Source: Fodinicola acaciae | GTDB taxonomy: Bacteria > Actinomycetota > Actinomycetes > Mycobacteriales > HKI-0501 | Length of the DNA stretch: 64,000 nucleotides | Assembly: GCF_010993745.1 (NCBI RefSeq) | Contig: NZ_WOTN01000001.1 | Location: forward strand, 3,041,235 to 3,105,234 | Reading direction: 5' to 3' | Part shown: positions 16,548 through 25,646 of the stretch, one piece after another | Position numbering within the stretch: position 1 is the first letter of the stretch | How the letters are laid out: every line of letters begins with the position of its first letter | Notes under the pieces: model-generated | Told to the model about the DNA's origin: nothing | Database searches by the model: none | Seen by the model: the letters and a program-made list of their open reading frames with translations, nothing else | Translations under genes and position numbers: made by a program

Positions 16548-17593
16548 CGCTTTTTCTTCACGTGGCACCACTCGCGCTGATCGCCACGCTTCCGGTGGTG
16601 TTGCTCGGAAGTGTGCTGTTGCACCGCATGCGAAGACACTCCATCGCCACCGCGATGGCAGTGCTCGTGCTGGTGCCGGTGGTCGCGACGCTGACCGGCG
16701 TGCTGGTGGTGGGAAAGTTCATGTTCGACCCCGCCTTCGCCACCACGCTTTTCGTCTGTCTGCTGGTCGCCGCGGTCTCGGTGCCGGCCGGTTTGATGCT
16801 TGGCCGGCAAATCGCGGCCGAAAGCGTGTGGGAACGCGAGGCTCGCGCGCGTGAACGCGCGCTCGACTCATCGCGCCGAGAGCTGGTTGCCTGGATCAGC
16901 CACGATCTGCGTACGCCGCTGGCCGGCATCCGCGCGATGACCGAGGCCTTGGAGGACGGCGTGGTCAGCGCGCCGGACGACATCGCGGCATACACGCGCG
17001 ACATCCGCCGCGAAACCGAGCGACTGTCGGCGATGGTGGACGATCTTTTCCAGCTGTCGCGGATAACCGCCGGCGCGCTGCGGCTCACGATGTCGGCTGT
17101 TTCGTTACGGGACGTGGTTTCCGACGCGCTGGCAGCGGAAGGCGCTGGCGCGGCGCGAAAAGGCGTCGAGCTGGCGGCCGCGGAGGAAGCCGACTGGCCG
17201 GTCGTCGCCGGCAGCGACGCCGAGCTCGGCCGAGTCGTCCGCAATCTGCTGTCAAACGCGATCCGGCACACGCCACCCGGTGGCTCGGTCGTGGTCGCGG
17301 CCGGCGTGGACGGCGACGAGGCGTGGCTGCGCGTCGACGACGGTTGCGGTGGCATTCCCGAAGATGAGCTCGCCAGAGTCTTCGACGTGGCCTTTCGCGG
17401 CACCGCCGCGCGTACGCCGGACGACACCGGCGGCGGCCTCGGGCTGGCGGTCGCGCGCGGCCTGGTCGAGGCGCAGTCCGGCCGGATCAGCGCCGTCAAC
17501 CACGAGCCGGGCTGCCGTTTCGAGGTGCATCTGGCTTTAGAGCCTGTTGGTAAACAGTCACTTACCGGAGCGGGTCCGTCGCGAAGGCTTTGA
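16541..17593 (+). CDS. Sensor histidine kinase
   Basis: A 350-residue membrane kinase paired with the preceding regulator. Two to three N-terminal helices (residues 1-90) lack a sizeable extracytoplasmic domain, so it probably senses a membrane or intramembrane cue. The HisKA motif is [13 protein letters not shown] with the phosphoacceptor at His121; the ATPase domain has [12 protein letters not shown] (N box), DDGCGGI (G1) and [12 protein letters not shown] (G2). GTG 16541 is chosen because it overlaps the regulator stop by 7 bp. The last 32 bases overlap the convergent epimerase gene. Confidence 0.92.
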   Translation: MLTLFLHVAPLALIATLPVVLLGSVLLHRMRRHSIATAMAVLVLVPVVATLTGVLVVGKFMFDPAFATTLFVCLLVAAVSVPAGLMLGRQIAAESVWEREARARERALDSSRRELVAWISHDLRTPLAGIRAMTEALEDGVVSAPDDIAAYTRDIRRETERLSAMVDDLFQLSRITAGALRLTMSAVSLRDVVSDALAAEGAGAARKGVELAAAEEADWPVVAGSDAELGRVVRNLLSNAIRHTPPGGSVVVAAGVDGDEAWLRVDDGCGGIPEDELARVFDVAFRGTAARTPDDTGGGLGLAVARGLVEAQSGRISAVNHEPGCRFEVHLALEPVGKQSLTGAGPSRRL

Positions 17594-18584
17594 CGCCTTC
17601 TTCGAAGGACGTACGCGGGTGGAATCCGAGAACTGACCGCGCTTTCGCCGGATCGGCGGTGACGTGCCGCACGTCGCCGGGCCGCGCGCCACCGACGATC
17701 ACCGGCATCGGACCACCCATCGCGGTCGCCAGGTTTTCGGCGAATTCTGCGACGGTGTGCGGATCACCGGAGCAGATGTTGACGGCCTGCAGTGTGCCCT
17801 CCGGCGCCGGTTTGGCCGCGGCGAGCACATTCGCGGCGGCGACATCGGTGACATGGACGAAATCGCGGCGCTGCCGGCCGTCTTCCATGACTCGCGGCGC
17901 GACACCGCGCTCCAGCGCCGACCGGAAAATCGAGGCCACGCCGGCATACGGCGTGTCCCGCGGCATCCACGGACCGTAGATATTGTGATAACGCAAGGCC
18001 CACACCGATCCGCCGGTCTGCCTGGCCCAGGCCGAGGCGAGGTGCTCCTGCGCGACTTTCGTCGCCGCGTACGTGCTGCGCGGATCGAGCCGCGCGTCCT
18101 CACCGATCAGCTCAGGACTCAGGCCGCTGCCGCAGACCGGACAAGGCGGATCGAAGTTGCCCGCGTCGATGTCGCCGGCTTTACGTGGTGCCGCCGGCAC
18201 AATGCCGTGCTCCGCACAGCGATAACGGCCTTCACCGTAGACGACCATCGAACTGGCGAGCACCAAACGCCGGACGCCGGCCGATGCCATGGCAGCCAAC
18301 AAAACCGCGGTCGAGAAATCGTTGTGCAGCGCGTACGCCGGAGCGTCGGACGGATCGACGCCGTGACCGACCATCGCCGCCAGGTGGATGACCGTGTCGA
18401 CGCCGTCCAGCAGCGCGACGGCCTCGGACACGTCGGTCAGATCATTGCGAACGATGTTCTCGACTGCTGGTGAATCACCGTGCGCCTGCGGCAACAAGGC
18501 ATCCACGAGTCGTACGTCCGCGCCGATCGCGTCGGCCGTGTGCGATCCTACGAAACCGGCGCCGCCGGTGATCAGTACAGTCAC
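17562..18584 (-). CDS. NAD-dependent epimerase/dehydratase with a Cys-rich insertion
   Basis: A 340-residue extended SDR protein similar to UDP-glucose 4-epimerases. It has the nucleotide motif [10 protein letters not shown], the catalytic Ser region in [12 protein letters not shown], and Tyr-Lys in [10 protein letters not shown]. Between these lie RYRCAEHG and PPCPVCGSG, whose Cys and His residues could form a zinc knuckle not found in standard GalE. GTG 18584 has a leaderless promoter, -10 TAGCGT (18592-18597 on the complement) 7 bases before it. It belongs to the sugar cluster at 12.6-18.6 kb and may supply its nucleotide sugar. Substrate unknown. Confidence 0.85.
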   Translation of the reverse strand: MTVLITGGAGFVGSHTADAIGADVRLVDALLPQAHGDSPAVENIVRNDLTDVSEAVALLDGVDTVIHLAAMVGHGVDPSDAPAYALHNDFSTAVLLAAMASAGVRRLVLASSMVVYGEGRYRCAEHGIVPAAPRKAGDIDAGNFDPPCPVCGSGLSPELIGEDARLDPRSTYAATKVAQEHLASAWARQTGGSVWALRYHNIYGPWMPRDTPYAGVASIFRSALERGVAPRVMEDGRQRRDFVHVTDVAAANVLAAAKPAPEGTLQAVNICSGDPHTVAEFAENLATAMGGPMPVIVGGARPGDVRHVTADPAKARSVLGFHPRTSFEEGVKAFATDPLR

Positions 18585-18669
18585 GCCTGCGACGCTAGGC
18601 GCTCGGGCACGCGTCGTACGCTCTCCGTGGCCAACCATCACCGAATCGTAAGAACGTCAGGAGCACGAG

Positions 18670-19041
18670 ATGACCGACGACTTCCGGCCAGCCGGCTGGC
18701 ATTGCGTGACACCCAGGATCGTCGCCAGCCAGCCGGACGCGCTGGTCGACTTCGTCCGTGCCGTGTTCGACGCCGACGGCACGTACGACGCCGGCCGGCC
18801 GACCGAGCTGCGGATCGGCGACTCTCGTCTGCTGATCAGCGGCACCGGCGAGCGCGAGCCGATGGCGGCGTTCCTTTACGTGTACGTCCCCGACACCGAC
18901 GCGACTTTTCGCCGCGCGATGGCCAACGGTGCCGAGTCGATCGAGGATCCGGCCGCCCAGCCATACGGTGACCGGCGCGCGATGATCCGCGACCCGCACG
19001 GAAACCTGTGGCAGATCGCCACGCACGGTCAGCCGTCGTAA
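18670..19041 (+). CDS. VOC superfamily protein (glyoxalase/bleomycin-resistance fold)
   Basis: A 123-residue single-domain protein with the paired beta-alpha-beta-beta-beta pattern of vicinal oxygen chelate proteins. The C-terminal RDPHGNLWQIATH is the familiar ending that supplies a metal ligand, and YGDRRAMI precedes it. The ATG at 18670 follows CAGGAGCACGAG, a good ribosome site. It ends 13 bp inside the convergent DUF4185 gene. Similar proteins include PhnB-like and bleomycin-binding proteins; the ligand cannot be read from sequence. Confidence 0.82.
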   Translation: MTDDFRPAGWHCVTPRIVASQPDALVDFVRAVFDADGTYDAGRPTELRIGDSRLLISGTGEREPMAAFLYVYVPDTDATFRRAMANGAESIEDPAAQPYGDRRAMIRDPHGNLWQIATHGQPS

Positions 19042-20735
19042 TAGACCTCCAGCTCGGCGATCGAGGTGAAGTACGAGCTGCCACCGGGCTGGCCGACGAT
19101 CCGAACGCCGTCACCCCAGGTGCGGTCGAAGGTCAGCTCGTAGGTTTTCTCACCGGCAGTGGAATCGTACGAATAGCTCGGCGTGGTTTTCAGGCCGGTC
19201 ACGTCGATCCAGCGAAACGCCTGCCGCACCTGGACGCGCAGGCCACCGCCCGAGCGGGTGAACCAGCCGCCGTCCGCGGCCATCGTGCCGGGGCTGTAGA
19301 CGACACGATTCATCTTGTACGCGCGCGAAAACGCGTAGCCCCAGAAGTCGACGGCCTTGACCTGGCCGTCATAGCTGTCCTCGGTCAGCTTACGGTCGCC
19401 GTCGTTGTAGTAACTGCGATGCGCGCGATGTGCCGAGACCTGGATCGGCGTCACGTCGGCGCCGGTGCGTGCCAGGTTGTTGTGCGGGTTTGGCTGGTTG
19501 ACTGGCAAAGTCGGCCGATAGGGGGTGACCCGCAGCCGGCGCAGGTTGAAGTTGTAGTTGTCCTGCGGCTTCGGATACGGCGCCGTCCACCAGTTGCTCT
19601 GCACCCACATGTCGCGGCCGTCGGGGCTGACGAACTTCGCCGGGATCGTGGTGCCATAGCCGCCGTTTTTCGGCGTGTGCACCGGATCGCTCATCTGATA
19701 CCACTCGGTCAGGCCGAAATCCTCGACCAGGAACCGCTTCCACGGCCCCCACGGCGTCGGCGCCTCGTAGAACTCCCAGGTCGGGTCGGTCCACGACGTG
19801 TAGAGATAACGCTTCAGCGGCGCGTTGTAGAGCACGCCGCCCTGCGAGATGACCGTCAGGTTTCCGGTTTTTCCGGGCAGTGGCTGGGTAAACCGGCGCG
19901 TCTCGTCGTGCAGCACGGCGACCTTGTCGGCGATGTCCTTCCCCCAGGTCGGCCGGCCATACTTCAGGCCGGTGAAAAACCGCCACTTCGACCGGTCCTG
20001 CACGGCGTCGGCCGGCACCCGCGCGAGATAAAGATCGACCGGATCCGGCACGGTGTCGGTGTTGGAGTCGCGCCAGTTCCAGTCCAGGCCGTACGCGTAG
20101 ACGTACGAGCCGTCGTGCGGTCCCAGCGCGTGCCGCGCGTGCTCGGAGTTCTTGCCGAAATCCAGGAAGAAGATCGTGGTGAACCGGTGGTCGGTGAACA
20201 TCGCCTCGGTGGTCTTCTGCCACGTACGACCGTGGTCGTCCGACCGCGAGATGCTCGCGTTTGGCACGTCGTCGAAGGCGTTCGTGCCGGATTTGAGGTC
20301 CTGCACGGCGAGATAGAGCACGCCGTCGACGCAGACCATGCCGGTCGGTTTGCGGTTGTACTGCGCCGGATCGGCCCAGACGTTGCCGAGCGCCTCGGAC
20401 TCGGCCAGTTTCTCGCCGGTCAGCCCGGATTCCGGCGTGCCGTCGATCCGGTTCATCACGACGTCCTTGAACGGCTGGTCGCTGAAGCCGCGGCCGTCGC
20501 CGTTGGCCGAATACAGCGCACCGTCGTCGGCCCAGCACGACGGCCACAGGTCGCCGTCGCTGCCAGGCGCCGCGACCGTGCCGGCGGATTCCACGTATAC
20601 GGTGGAAAAGAACGTGCTCGGCGTGTCCGACGGCACGGCGGACGCCGAAGCCGGCGTGCTGCCCAGACCAACGACACCAACGGCCGCGGCGCCGGTGGCG
20701 GCGCGCAGGAACGTACGGCGATCCAGCTCAGTCAT
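19029..20735 (-). CDS. Secreted DUF4185 protein with Tat signal
   Basis: A 568-residue exported protein. The N-terminus has the twin-arginine motif DRRTFLRAATG followed by a hydrophobic core and ASASA cleavage region. The body matches DUF4185, a beta-propeller-like family that includes putative glycoside-active proteins, with segments such as WADDGALYSANGDG, RSDDHGRTWQKT and WYQMSDPVH. A C-terminal beta-rich region of ~120 residues may be a carbohydrate-binding domain. ATG 20735 is preferred over GTG 20744 because GAGGTGGG precedes it. A LacI-type operator lies just upstream, so sugar-responsive control is likely. Enzymatic activity is unproven. Confidence 0.8.
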   Translation of the reverse strand: MTELDRRTFLRAATGAAAVGVVGLGSTPASASAVPSDTPSTFFSTVYVESAGTVAAPGSDGDLWPSCWADDGALYSANGDGRGFSDQPFKDVVMNRIDGTPESGLTGEKLAESEALGNVWADPAQYNRKPTGMVCVDGVLYLAVQDLKSGTNAFDDVPNASISRSDDHGRTWQKTTEAMFTDHRFTTIFFLDFGKNSEHARHALGPHDGSYVYAYGLDWNWRDSNTDTVPDPVDLYLARVPADAVQDRSKWRFFTGLKYGRPTWGKDIADKVAVLHDETRRFTQPLPGKTGNLTVISQGGVLYNAPLKRYLYTSWTDPTWEFYEAPTPWGPWKRFLVEDFGLTEWYQMSDPVHTPKNGGYGTTIPAKFVSPDGRDMWVQSNWWTAPYPKPQDNYNFNLRRLRVTPYRPTLPVNQPNPHNNLARTGADVTPIQVSAHRAHRSYYNDGDRKLTEDSYDGQVKAVDFWGYAFSRAYKMNRVVYSPGTMAADGGWFTRSGGGLRVQVRQAFRWIDVTGLKTTPSYSYDSTAGEKTYELTFDRTWGDGVRIVGQPGGSSYFTSIAELEVYYDG

Positions 20736-20749
20736 CGAGCCCACCTCAA

Positions 20750-20777
20750 CAGAAATCGATTTCTGATCACGCTAGGC
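20750..20777 (-). promoter_or_regulatory. LacI-type operator and promoter of the DUF4185 gene
   Basis: Bases 20750-20765 are a perfect 16-bp palindrome, CAGAAATCGATTTCTG, with the CG centre typical of LacI-family operators. A -10-like TAGCGT (20772-20777 on the complement) lies just upstream, which puts the palindrome at or directly after the transcription start. Repression by a LacI regulator, not necessarily the one at 57323, is inferred. Confidence 0.65.
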
Positions 20778-20808
20778 AGCGCGCCGAGGCACTGTCAAGG
20801 CGACGACC

Positions 20809-21597
20809 TCAGGTGGTCTCGGGCACCGGGTTGGGCACCGCTCCGCCATAGCGCCGGTCGCGCGAGGCGTAGACCTCGCAGGCGTGCCACAGATGCCGGC
20901 GGTCGAAATCCGGAAAAAGCGTGTCCAGGAACACCATCTCGGCATAGACCGACTGCCAGGGCAGGAAGTTGGACGTACGCTGCTCCCCCGACGAGCGGAC
21001 GAACAAGTCGACGTCTGGCAGGTCCGGTTCGTCGAGATAGCGCGCGAAAACCGCCTCGGTGATCCGGTCGGCGTTCACCCGGCCGTCGCGTACGTCCCGA
21101 GCCAGCGCGGCGGCGGCATCGACGATTTCCGCGCGGCCACCGTAGTTCACGCACATGTTCAGCGTCATTTTGGTGTTATGCCTGGTCATCCGCTCGGCCG
21201 TCTCCAGCTCGGAGATGACGCTGCGCCACAGCCTCGGTCGGCGACCGGACCACCGCATCCGTACGCCACGCGCGTTGAGCTCGTCACGGCGACGCCGCAA
21301 CACGTTTCGGTTGAAGCCCATCAGAAAACGCACCTCGTCCGGCGAGCGTTTCCAGTTTTCGGTGGAAAACGCGTACACCGACAGGCATTTGACCCCGAGC
21401 TCCAGGCAGCCGTCGACAATGTCGAACAAGGAAAATTCGCCTTGCTTGTGGCCCTCCGTACGCGGCAGGCCGCGCGCCTTGGCCCAGCGGCCGTTGCCGT
21501 CCATCACCAGCGCGACGTGCACCGGCACCAGATCCGCCGGGATGTCCGGCGGCCGCGCGCCGCTGGGATGCGGCAGCGGATCCATCAGCGGGCTCAC
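20809..21597 (-). CDS. uppS: Isoprenyl (undecaprenyl/decaprenyl) diphosphate synthase
   Basis: A 262-residue cis-prenyltransferase that makes the long-chain lipid carrier for cell-wall sugars. The catalytic signature [12 protein letters not shown] holds the essential Asp, followed by [15 protein letters not shown], and [15 protein letters not shown] with YAEMVF. Length is normal. GTG 21597 is chosen because it overlaps the recO stop as GTGA; longer readings run into recO. In many actinobacteria it follows recO exactly as here. Confidence 0.93.
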   Translation of the reverse strand: MSPLMDPLPHPSGARPPDIPADLVPVHVALVMDGNGRWAKARGLPRTEGHKQGEFSLFDIVDGCLELGVKCLSVYAFSTENWKRSPDEVRFLMGFNRNVLRRRRDELNARGVRMRWSGRRPRLWRSVISELETAERMTRHNTKMTLNMCVNYGGRAEIVDAAAALARDVRDGRVNADRITEAVFARYLDEPDLPDVDLFVRSSGEQRTSNFLPWQSVYAEMVFLDTLFPDFDRRHLWHACEVYASRDRRYGGAVPNPVPETT

Positions 21598-22319
21598 CGT
21601 TGTACCAGCTTCAAAGACCTCAGTCCTCGCTCCAGGTGCCATTGCAGGTGCGCCGCGATCAGTCCGGACGCGTCGCGGCGGGCCGGCGGCTCGCTCGCGT
21701 CGGCGTCATCCCAGTCGCCCGACAACAACGCGCGCATCAGCATCATGCTCGCCGGCGACGGGTTGCTCGAACCGTGCGGTTTGCAGGTGCCGCACACCAG
21801 GCCGCCGGCCGGCACCGAGAACGCCCCGTGCTCGCCTTCCAGGCCGCACACCGCGCATTCGTCCAGCGCCGGCGCCCAGCCGGCGACCGCCATCGCGCGC
21901 AGCAGATACGCGTCGAGGACCAGCGACGACGTGTGCTCGCCGGTGGACAGCGTACGAAGCGCGCCGATGACCAGCAGATACTGCCGGAGCGCCGGCTCGT
22001 GGTCCTCGGTGAGCCGCTCGGCGGTCTCGGCGATCGCGCTGGCGGCGGTGTAGCGCGGATAGTCCGACGCGATGTCCCGGCCGTACGGCGACAGCGTCTC
22101 GACCTGGCTGATCACGTGCAGCGAGCGGCCGGTGGCCAACTGCACGTCGACGTGGTTGAACGGCTCCAGCCGCGCGCCGAACCGGCTGGTGGTCTTGCGG
22201 ATGCCTTTCGCGACCGCGCGTACCCGGCCGTTGCGCTTGGTCAGCAGCGTGACGATGCGGTCGGCCTCACCCAGCTTCTGCAGGCGCAGCACGACCGCGT
22301 CATCACGATAAAGAGGCAC
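21594..22319 (-). CDS. recO: DNA repair protein RecO
   Basis: A 241-residue RecO. The N-terminal OB fold begins [23 protein letters not shown], and a C-terminal zinc-binding module has CAVCG and CGTC pairs separated by about 20 residues. RecO loads RecA onto SSB-coated DNA with RecR. GTG 22319 is preceded by GGGATGATGGC ending 3 bases before the start, an arrangement identical to that of era, so it probably has its own leaderless promoter. It is translationally coupled to uppS. Confidence 0.93.
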   Translation of the reverse strand: MPLYRDDAVVLRLQKLGEADRIVTLLTKRNGRVRAVAKGIRKTTSRFGARLEPFNHVDVQLATGRSLHVISQVETLSPYGRDIASDYPRYTAASAIAETAERLTEDHEPALRQYLLVIGALRTLSTGEHTSSLVLDAYLLRAMAVAGWAPALDECAVCGLEGEHGAFSVPAGGLVCGTCKPHGSSNPSPASMMLMRALLSGDWDDADASEPPARRDASGLIAAHLQWHLERGLRSLKLVQR

Positions 22320-22322
22320 GCA

Positions 22323-22333
22323 GCCATCATCCC
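22323..22333 (-). promoter_or_regulatory. recO promoter element GGGATGATGGC
   Basis: On the minus strand GGGATGATGGC ends 3 bases before the GTG start of recO. GATGAT would be the -10, 6 bases from the start, giving a leaderless mRNA. The same 11 bases in the same position precede era (41531-41541). Confidence 0.5.
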
Positions 22334-23349
22334 ACCTGAGGCCGCGTCTCCTTCCTCGCCACGGCGGTGGCGAGCGGCGGCACGAACCCGTCGAGGAAGT
22401 ACGGGATGCTCAGGACCGTGCTGAACCCCATCGCGGCGTTGAGCGACTTCGCGCCGTTGTCGAGATAGACGGCGGCGCCGCGGCGTACGACGTTGAGGCG
22501 CTGGAACAGCGGGTCCTTGTCCAGTGCGGCCCGCGAGGCCTGGTCGTAGATCAGCACCACCAGCACGTCGGCGTCGACCAGATCGAGTTGCTCTCGGCTC
22601 ACGTCCATGTAGAACTTGTCCTTCGGCATCCGCCGGTTGACCTCGTCCGGATAGCGCAGGCCGAGCGCACGCACCAGCCGGCCGCGCGGATCGTCCGCCG
22701 CGAGCACGCCGTAACCGCCCTTGTTGCCGGCCGAGCCGTCGAGCACCGCGACCGTGCGGCCCGCGAACTCCGGATGCGCCGTACGCGCCGCGGCCAGCTT
22801 CGCCTCAGTGGCGGCGACCAGCTTCTTCGCCTCCGCCGCCTTGCCGACCGCGACGCCGATGGTGTTGGTCATGTCCTGCCACGGAGTCGTGTAGTGCGCG
22901 TGGCCTTTCGCCTGCGCGACGGTCGGCGCGATCTTGGACAGCTGGTCATACTCGGCCTTCGTCAGCCCGGCGTACGCGCCGATGATCAGGTCGGGCGTCA
23001 GCTTGGCGATCTTCTCGAAGCTGAGCTCCTCGGAGCCGAGCACCACCGGCCTGGAGCCGTCCAGCGCGGCCGCGGTCCACGGCCAGGCGGCGTACGGCTT
23101 GCCGCCAAACCACTCGCGTACGCCGACCGGTCGAACACCGAGCGCGAGCAACGGGTCCTGGTCGACGTAACCGACGGTCACCACGCGTTTCGGCGGTGCC
23201 GGGATCGTCGTACGGCCAAACTCGTGCTCGACGGTCACGCCGGCGCCGGTCGGCTGGCCGGTCCGTCCGCCGCCGCAACCGGACACCAGAGCTGTGGCCG
23301 CGAGCGTCGCCAGGCCGCCGAGGACCTGCCGGCGGGTTGCTGTGGGCAC
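22327..23349 (-). CDS. Iron-siderophore ABC transporter substrate-binding lipoprotein
   Basis: A 340-residue extracytoplasmic binding protein of the FepB/FhuD class. The N-terminus RRQVLGGLATLAATALVSGC ends in a lipobox Cys, with a preceding RR that may permit Tat export. Following segments KRVVTVGYVDQDPLLALGVRPVGV and KLTPDLIIGAY are typical of the family. GTG 23349 is chosen because a longer reading would start inside the iron box. The IdeR-like box at 23420-23438 indicates induction in low iron. No permease or ATPase is adjacent, so it must share transporters encoded elsewhere. Confidence 0.88.
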   Translation of the reverse strand: MPTATRRQVLGGLATLAATALVSGCGGGRTGQPTGAGVTVEHEFGRTTIPAPPKRVVTVGYVDQDPLLALGVRPVGVREWFGGKPYAAWPWTAAALDGSRPVVLGSEELSFEKIAKLTPDLIIGAYAGLTKAEYDQLSKIAPTVAQAKGHAHYTTPWQDMTNTIGVAVGKAAEAKKLVAATEAKLAAARTAHPEFAGRTVAVLDGSAGNKGGYGVLAADDPRGRLVRALGLRYPDEVNRRMPKDKFYMDVSREQLDLVDADVLVVLIYDQASRAALDKDPLFQRLNVVRRGAAVYLDNGAKSLNAAMGFSTVLSIPYFLDGFVPPLATAVARKETRPQVG

Positions 23350-23419
23350 CGAGAAACCGCCTCTTGCTGGAGGAATGGAACGGACGGCCTCAGTATCTTG
23401 ATCGCGCCAGCACCAATCA

Positions 23420-23438
23420 ATAGGTTTGCCTAACCTTA
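23420..23438 (-). promoter_or_regulatory. IdeR/DtxR-type iron box
   Basis: The 19 bases ATAGGTTTGCCTAACCTTA match the consensus TTAGGTTAGSCTAACCTAA at 16 positions. It lies about 70 bases before the siderophore-binding protein start, so iron-loaded IdeR should repress that gene. Binding is inferred. Confidence 0.75.
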
Positions 23439-23589
23439 TTAGATGGCTCACGACCGGACCGGTGACAATGCCGGCGAATCCGGCGCGGCCTTAAAAGCCG
23501 CGGTGTCACAGGGCCCGAGCGGCTTCCCTGGAGTGCACTAATCCGTTCGGACGGTTGCGCTCGAGCGTCACCATGTGTAACTGTGGTGT

Positions 23590-24624
23590 ATGCGTACCGT
23601 TAACTGCATCCTTCCACCGCACATCGTCAACCGACTCGGCCAGAACGCCGACGCGGCCCTGCGCGACATCGCCGCCGCCACGCTCGCCATCGACGCGCGG
23701 ATGCGCGACCAGGACCGCAAGCCACAGCTGCGCGGCGCTCTCCCCGACCAGCCGCACCTGGAGCGCCGGATCAGCGACGCGCAGGGCAGCGAGGACCTGC
23801 CCGGCACGCCGATCCGCGCCGAGGGGGATCCGCCGGCCACCGACGAGACCGTCAACGAGGCGTACGACAAGCTCGGCGCGGTCTTCAAGTACTACCTGGA
23901 CGTCCACAGCCGCAACGCGCTCGACGGCGCCGGCGGTCCGTTGCTCGCGACCGTCCACTATGGACAGAAGTACGACAACGCCTTCTGGGACGGCACCCAG
24001 ATGGTGTTCGGCGACGGTGACGGCAGCATTTTCGTCAACTTCACCAAATCTCTGGACGTGGTCGGCCACGAGCTGACCCACGGCGTGTCCGCCGACGAGG
24101 CCTCCGGCCTGCTCTACCAGGACCAGCCGGGCGCGCTGAACGAGTCGATCTCCGACGTTTTCGGCTCCATGGTGAAACAGTATGCGCTCGGCCAGGACGT
24201 CACGCAGGCCGACTGGCTGATCGGCAACGACATCCTGGGGCCGGACTTCCACGGCATCGCGCTGCGTTCGATGGCCGCGCCGGGCACCGCGTACGACGAC
24301 CCGCAGCTGGGCAAGGACCCGCAGCCGGCGCACATGTCGAAATACGTCCACACGCAGGACGACAACGGCGGCGTACACATCAACTCCGGCATCCCCAACA
24401 AGGCCTTCCACGACGCGTCCGTCGCACTTGGTGGCCACGCCTGGGAAACCGCCGGCAAGGTCTGGTATGCGGCGCTGCTCGACCCGGCGATGGACGGCAG
24501 CCTGGACTTCGCGACGTTCGCCGGTGTGACCGTACGCGTCGCGCACACGCTGCCCAACGGCGACAAGCTCGCGTCCGCCGTCGCCAACGCCTGGACCGGC
24601 GTCGGCGTCCAACCCAAGTCCTGA
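23590..24624 (+). CDS. M4-family metalloprotease, protealysin-like
   Basis: A 344-residue zinc protease with the thermolysin active site HELTH at 160-164 and the third zinc ligand Glu185 in NESISD. The short N-terminal region includes ILPPHIVNRL, which resembles the brief propeptide of protealysin-like enzymes, and there is no signal peptide, as for protealysin and grimelysin. The later DDNGGVHINSGIPNKAF holds the catalytic His region. A gene for an emfourin-like inhibitor lies 2.1 kb downstream on the same strand (26770-27051). The product may act inside the cell or be released by a non-classical route. Confidence 0.88.
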   Translation: MRTVNCILPPHIVNRLGQNADAALRDIAAATLAIDARMRDQDRKPQLRGALPDQPHLERRISDAQGSEDLPGTPIRAEGDPPATDETVNEAYDKLGAVFKYYLDVHSRNALDGAGGPLLATVHYGQKYDNAFWDGTQMVFGDGDGSIFVNFTKSLDVVGHELTHGVSADEASGLLYQDQPGALNESISDVFGSMVKQYALGQDVTQADWLIGNDILGPDFHGIALRSMAAPGTAYDDPQLGKDPQPAHMSKYVHTQDDNGGVHINSGIPNKAFHDASVALGGHAWETAGKVWYAALLDPAMDGSLDFATFAGVTVRVAHTLPNGDKLASAVANAWTGVGVQPKS

Positions 24625-24653
24625 CCACGGTTTTCGGTCTGAAGATGTCCGGA

Positions 24654-24736
24654 TCGAATGTGGAAACTGGGGCACTTTCGCCGCGACAGGTGCCCCCAGG
24701 GCCTGTTTCGAAACAGACCCTAGTTTCCACACTCGA
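24654..24736. terminator. Three-way-junction hairpin between the M4 protease and a hydrolase
   Basis: An outer stem pairs 24654-24668 with 24722-24736 (14 of 15 bp). Inside it are two hairpins: 24669-24675 with 24690-24696 (GGGGCAC/GTGCCCC) and 24699-24720, a near-perfect palindrome around CTGTTTCGAAACAG. It sits between two convergent genes and could terminate both. The third hairpin shares CGAAACAGACCC with the terminator at 9735-9809. Confidence 0.65.
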
Positions 24737-24755
24737 TTTCCTGACCACCTGTCGG

Positions 24756-25559
24756 TCAGTTGAGGCGGGTGGACCAGGCGTCGATCGCGGCGCGGAACTG
24801 CTCGGCGTGTTCCCAGTACGGGAAATGACCGCATTCCTCGAAAATCCGCAGCTCAGCAGCCGGAATGCCGGCGGCGATCCGCTCGCTGTTGGGCAACGGA
24901 CACTGCGGATCCTGCCGGCCGCAGATCACCAGTGCCGGACAGCTGATCTCCCCCAGCCGGTCCTCGACGTCGAAGCCGGCGACCGACTGACCGAAGGCCA
25001 TCATCCGCGGCATGGAAAATCCGCCGGCGCCAAACTCCGGCGGCTGCGGCGTACGCTCCGGATCGTAGACACTGGCGCGAAAAACCGCCTCCATGTATGC
25101 CTCGGTGTCGCCATTGGCCATCAACTCCCGCATCCGCATGCCAAACTCGGCCGCGTCGGGACCGTTGGGGTCATACATGCTGCCCTCCATGAACCGCCGG
25201 CTCGCCGCCGTGCCGACCAGCACCAGCCCGGCCACGCCGTCCGGATCGGCCAGGGCGACCTGCAGCGCCACCATGCCGCCGGTGGACGACCCAGCCAGCA
25301 CCCATTTCTCGACGCCGAGCGCCTTCCGCGCCGCCACCAGGTCCTCGACGAACCCACTCATCGTCAGGTCACCGTCGTCGCGTACCGGCCCTGACTCACC
25401 GATGCCACGCGGATTGATTGCTTTGACGCGAAAATGTCGCGCCACCGCCTGCGCGAGCGCTCCACTCGCCGTCACCCCGTTGTACTGGTGGAAGACCGCC
25501 GCGTCCGGACCGTCGCCGGCCTCCTCGTACGCGAGCCGACCACCAGAAACCTCGATCAC
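24756..25559 (-). CDS. Alpha/beta hydrolase
   Basis: A 267-residue cytoplasmic hydrolase. The nucleophile elbow is VLAGSSTGGMVAL with the catalytic Ser in GSSTGG; acid and base are likely in VICGRQDPQCP and EECGHFPYWEH. NPRGIGESG is the oxyanion region. GTG 25559 is chosen because GGAGG lies 7 bases before it. It lies on the opposite strand between the M4 protease and the membrane protein gene. Substrate is unknown; length and motifs fit esterases or C-C hydrolases. Confidence 0.87.
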   Translation of the reverse strand: MIEVSGGRLAYEEAGDGPDAAVFHQYNGVTASGALAQAVARHFRVKAINPRGIGESGPVRDDGDLTMSGFVEDLVAARKALGVEKWVLAGSSTGGMVALQVALADPDGVAGLVLVGTAASRRFMEGSMYDPNGPDAAEFGMRMRELMANGDTEAYMEAVFRASVYDPERTPQPPEFGAGGFSMPRMMAFGQSVAGFDVEDRLGEISCPALVICGRQDPQCPLPNSERIAAGIPAAELRIFEECGHFPYWEHAEQFRAAIDAWSTRLN

Positions 25560-25646
25560 GTCATCGCCTCCTTGGCCACATCCCTCGCCGGCACCATGAC
25601 ACACCTGCCAACCGACTTCGCTTGCCGGGTCGTGGATGCTGGCGGG

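Noticed and set aside
19008-21062. 684-codon plus-strand open frame opposite the DUF4185 gene
   Set aside because: Antisense shadow; no recognisable motif and composition typical of reverse-frame translation.
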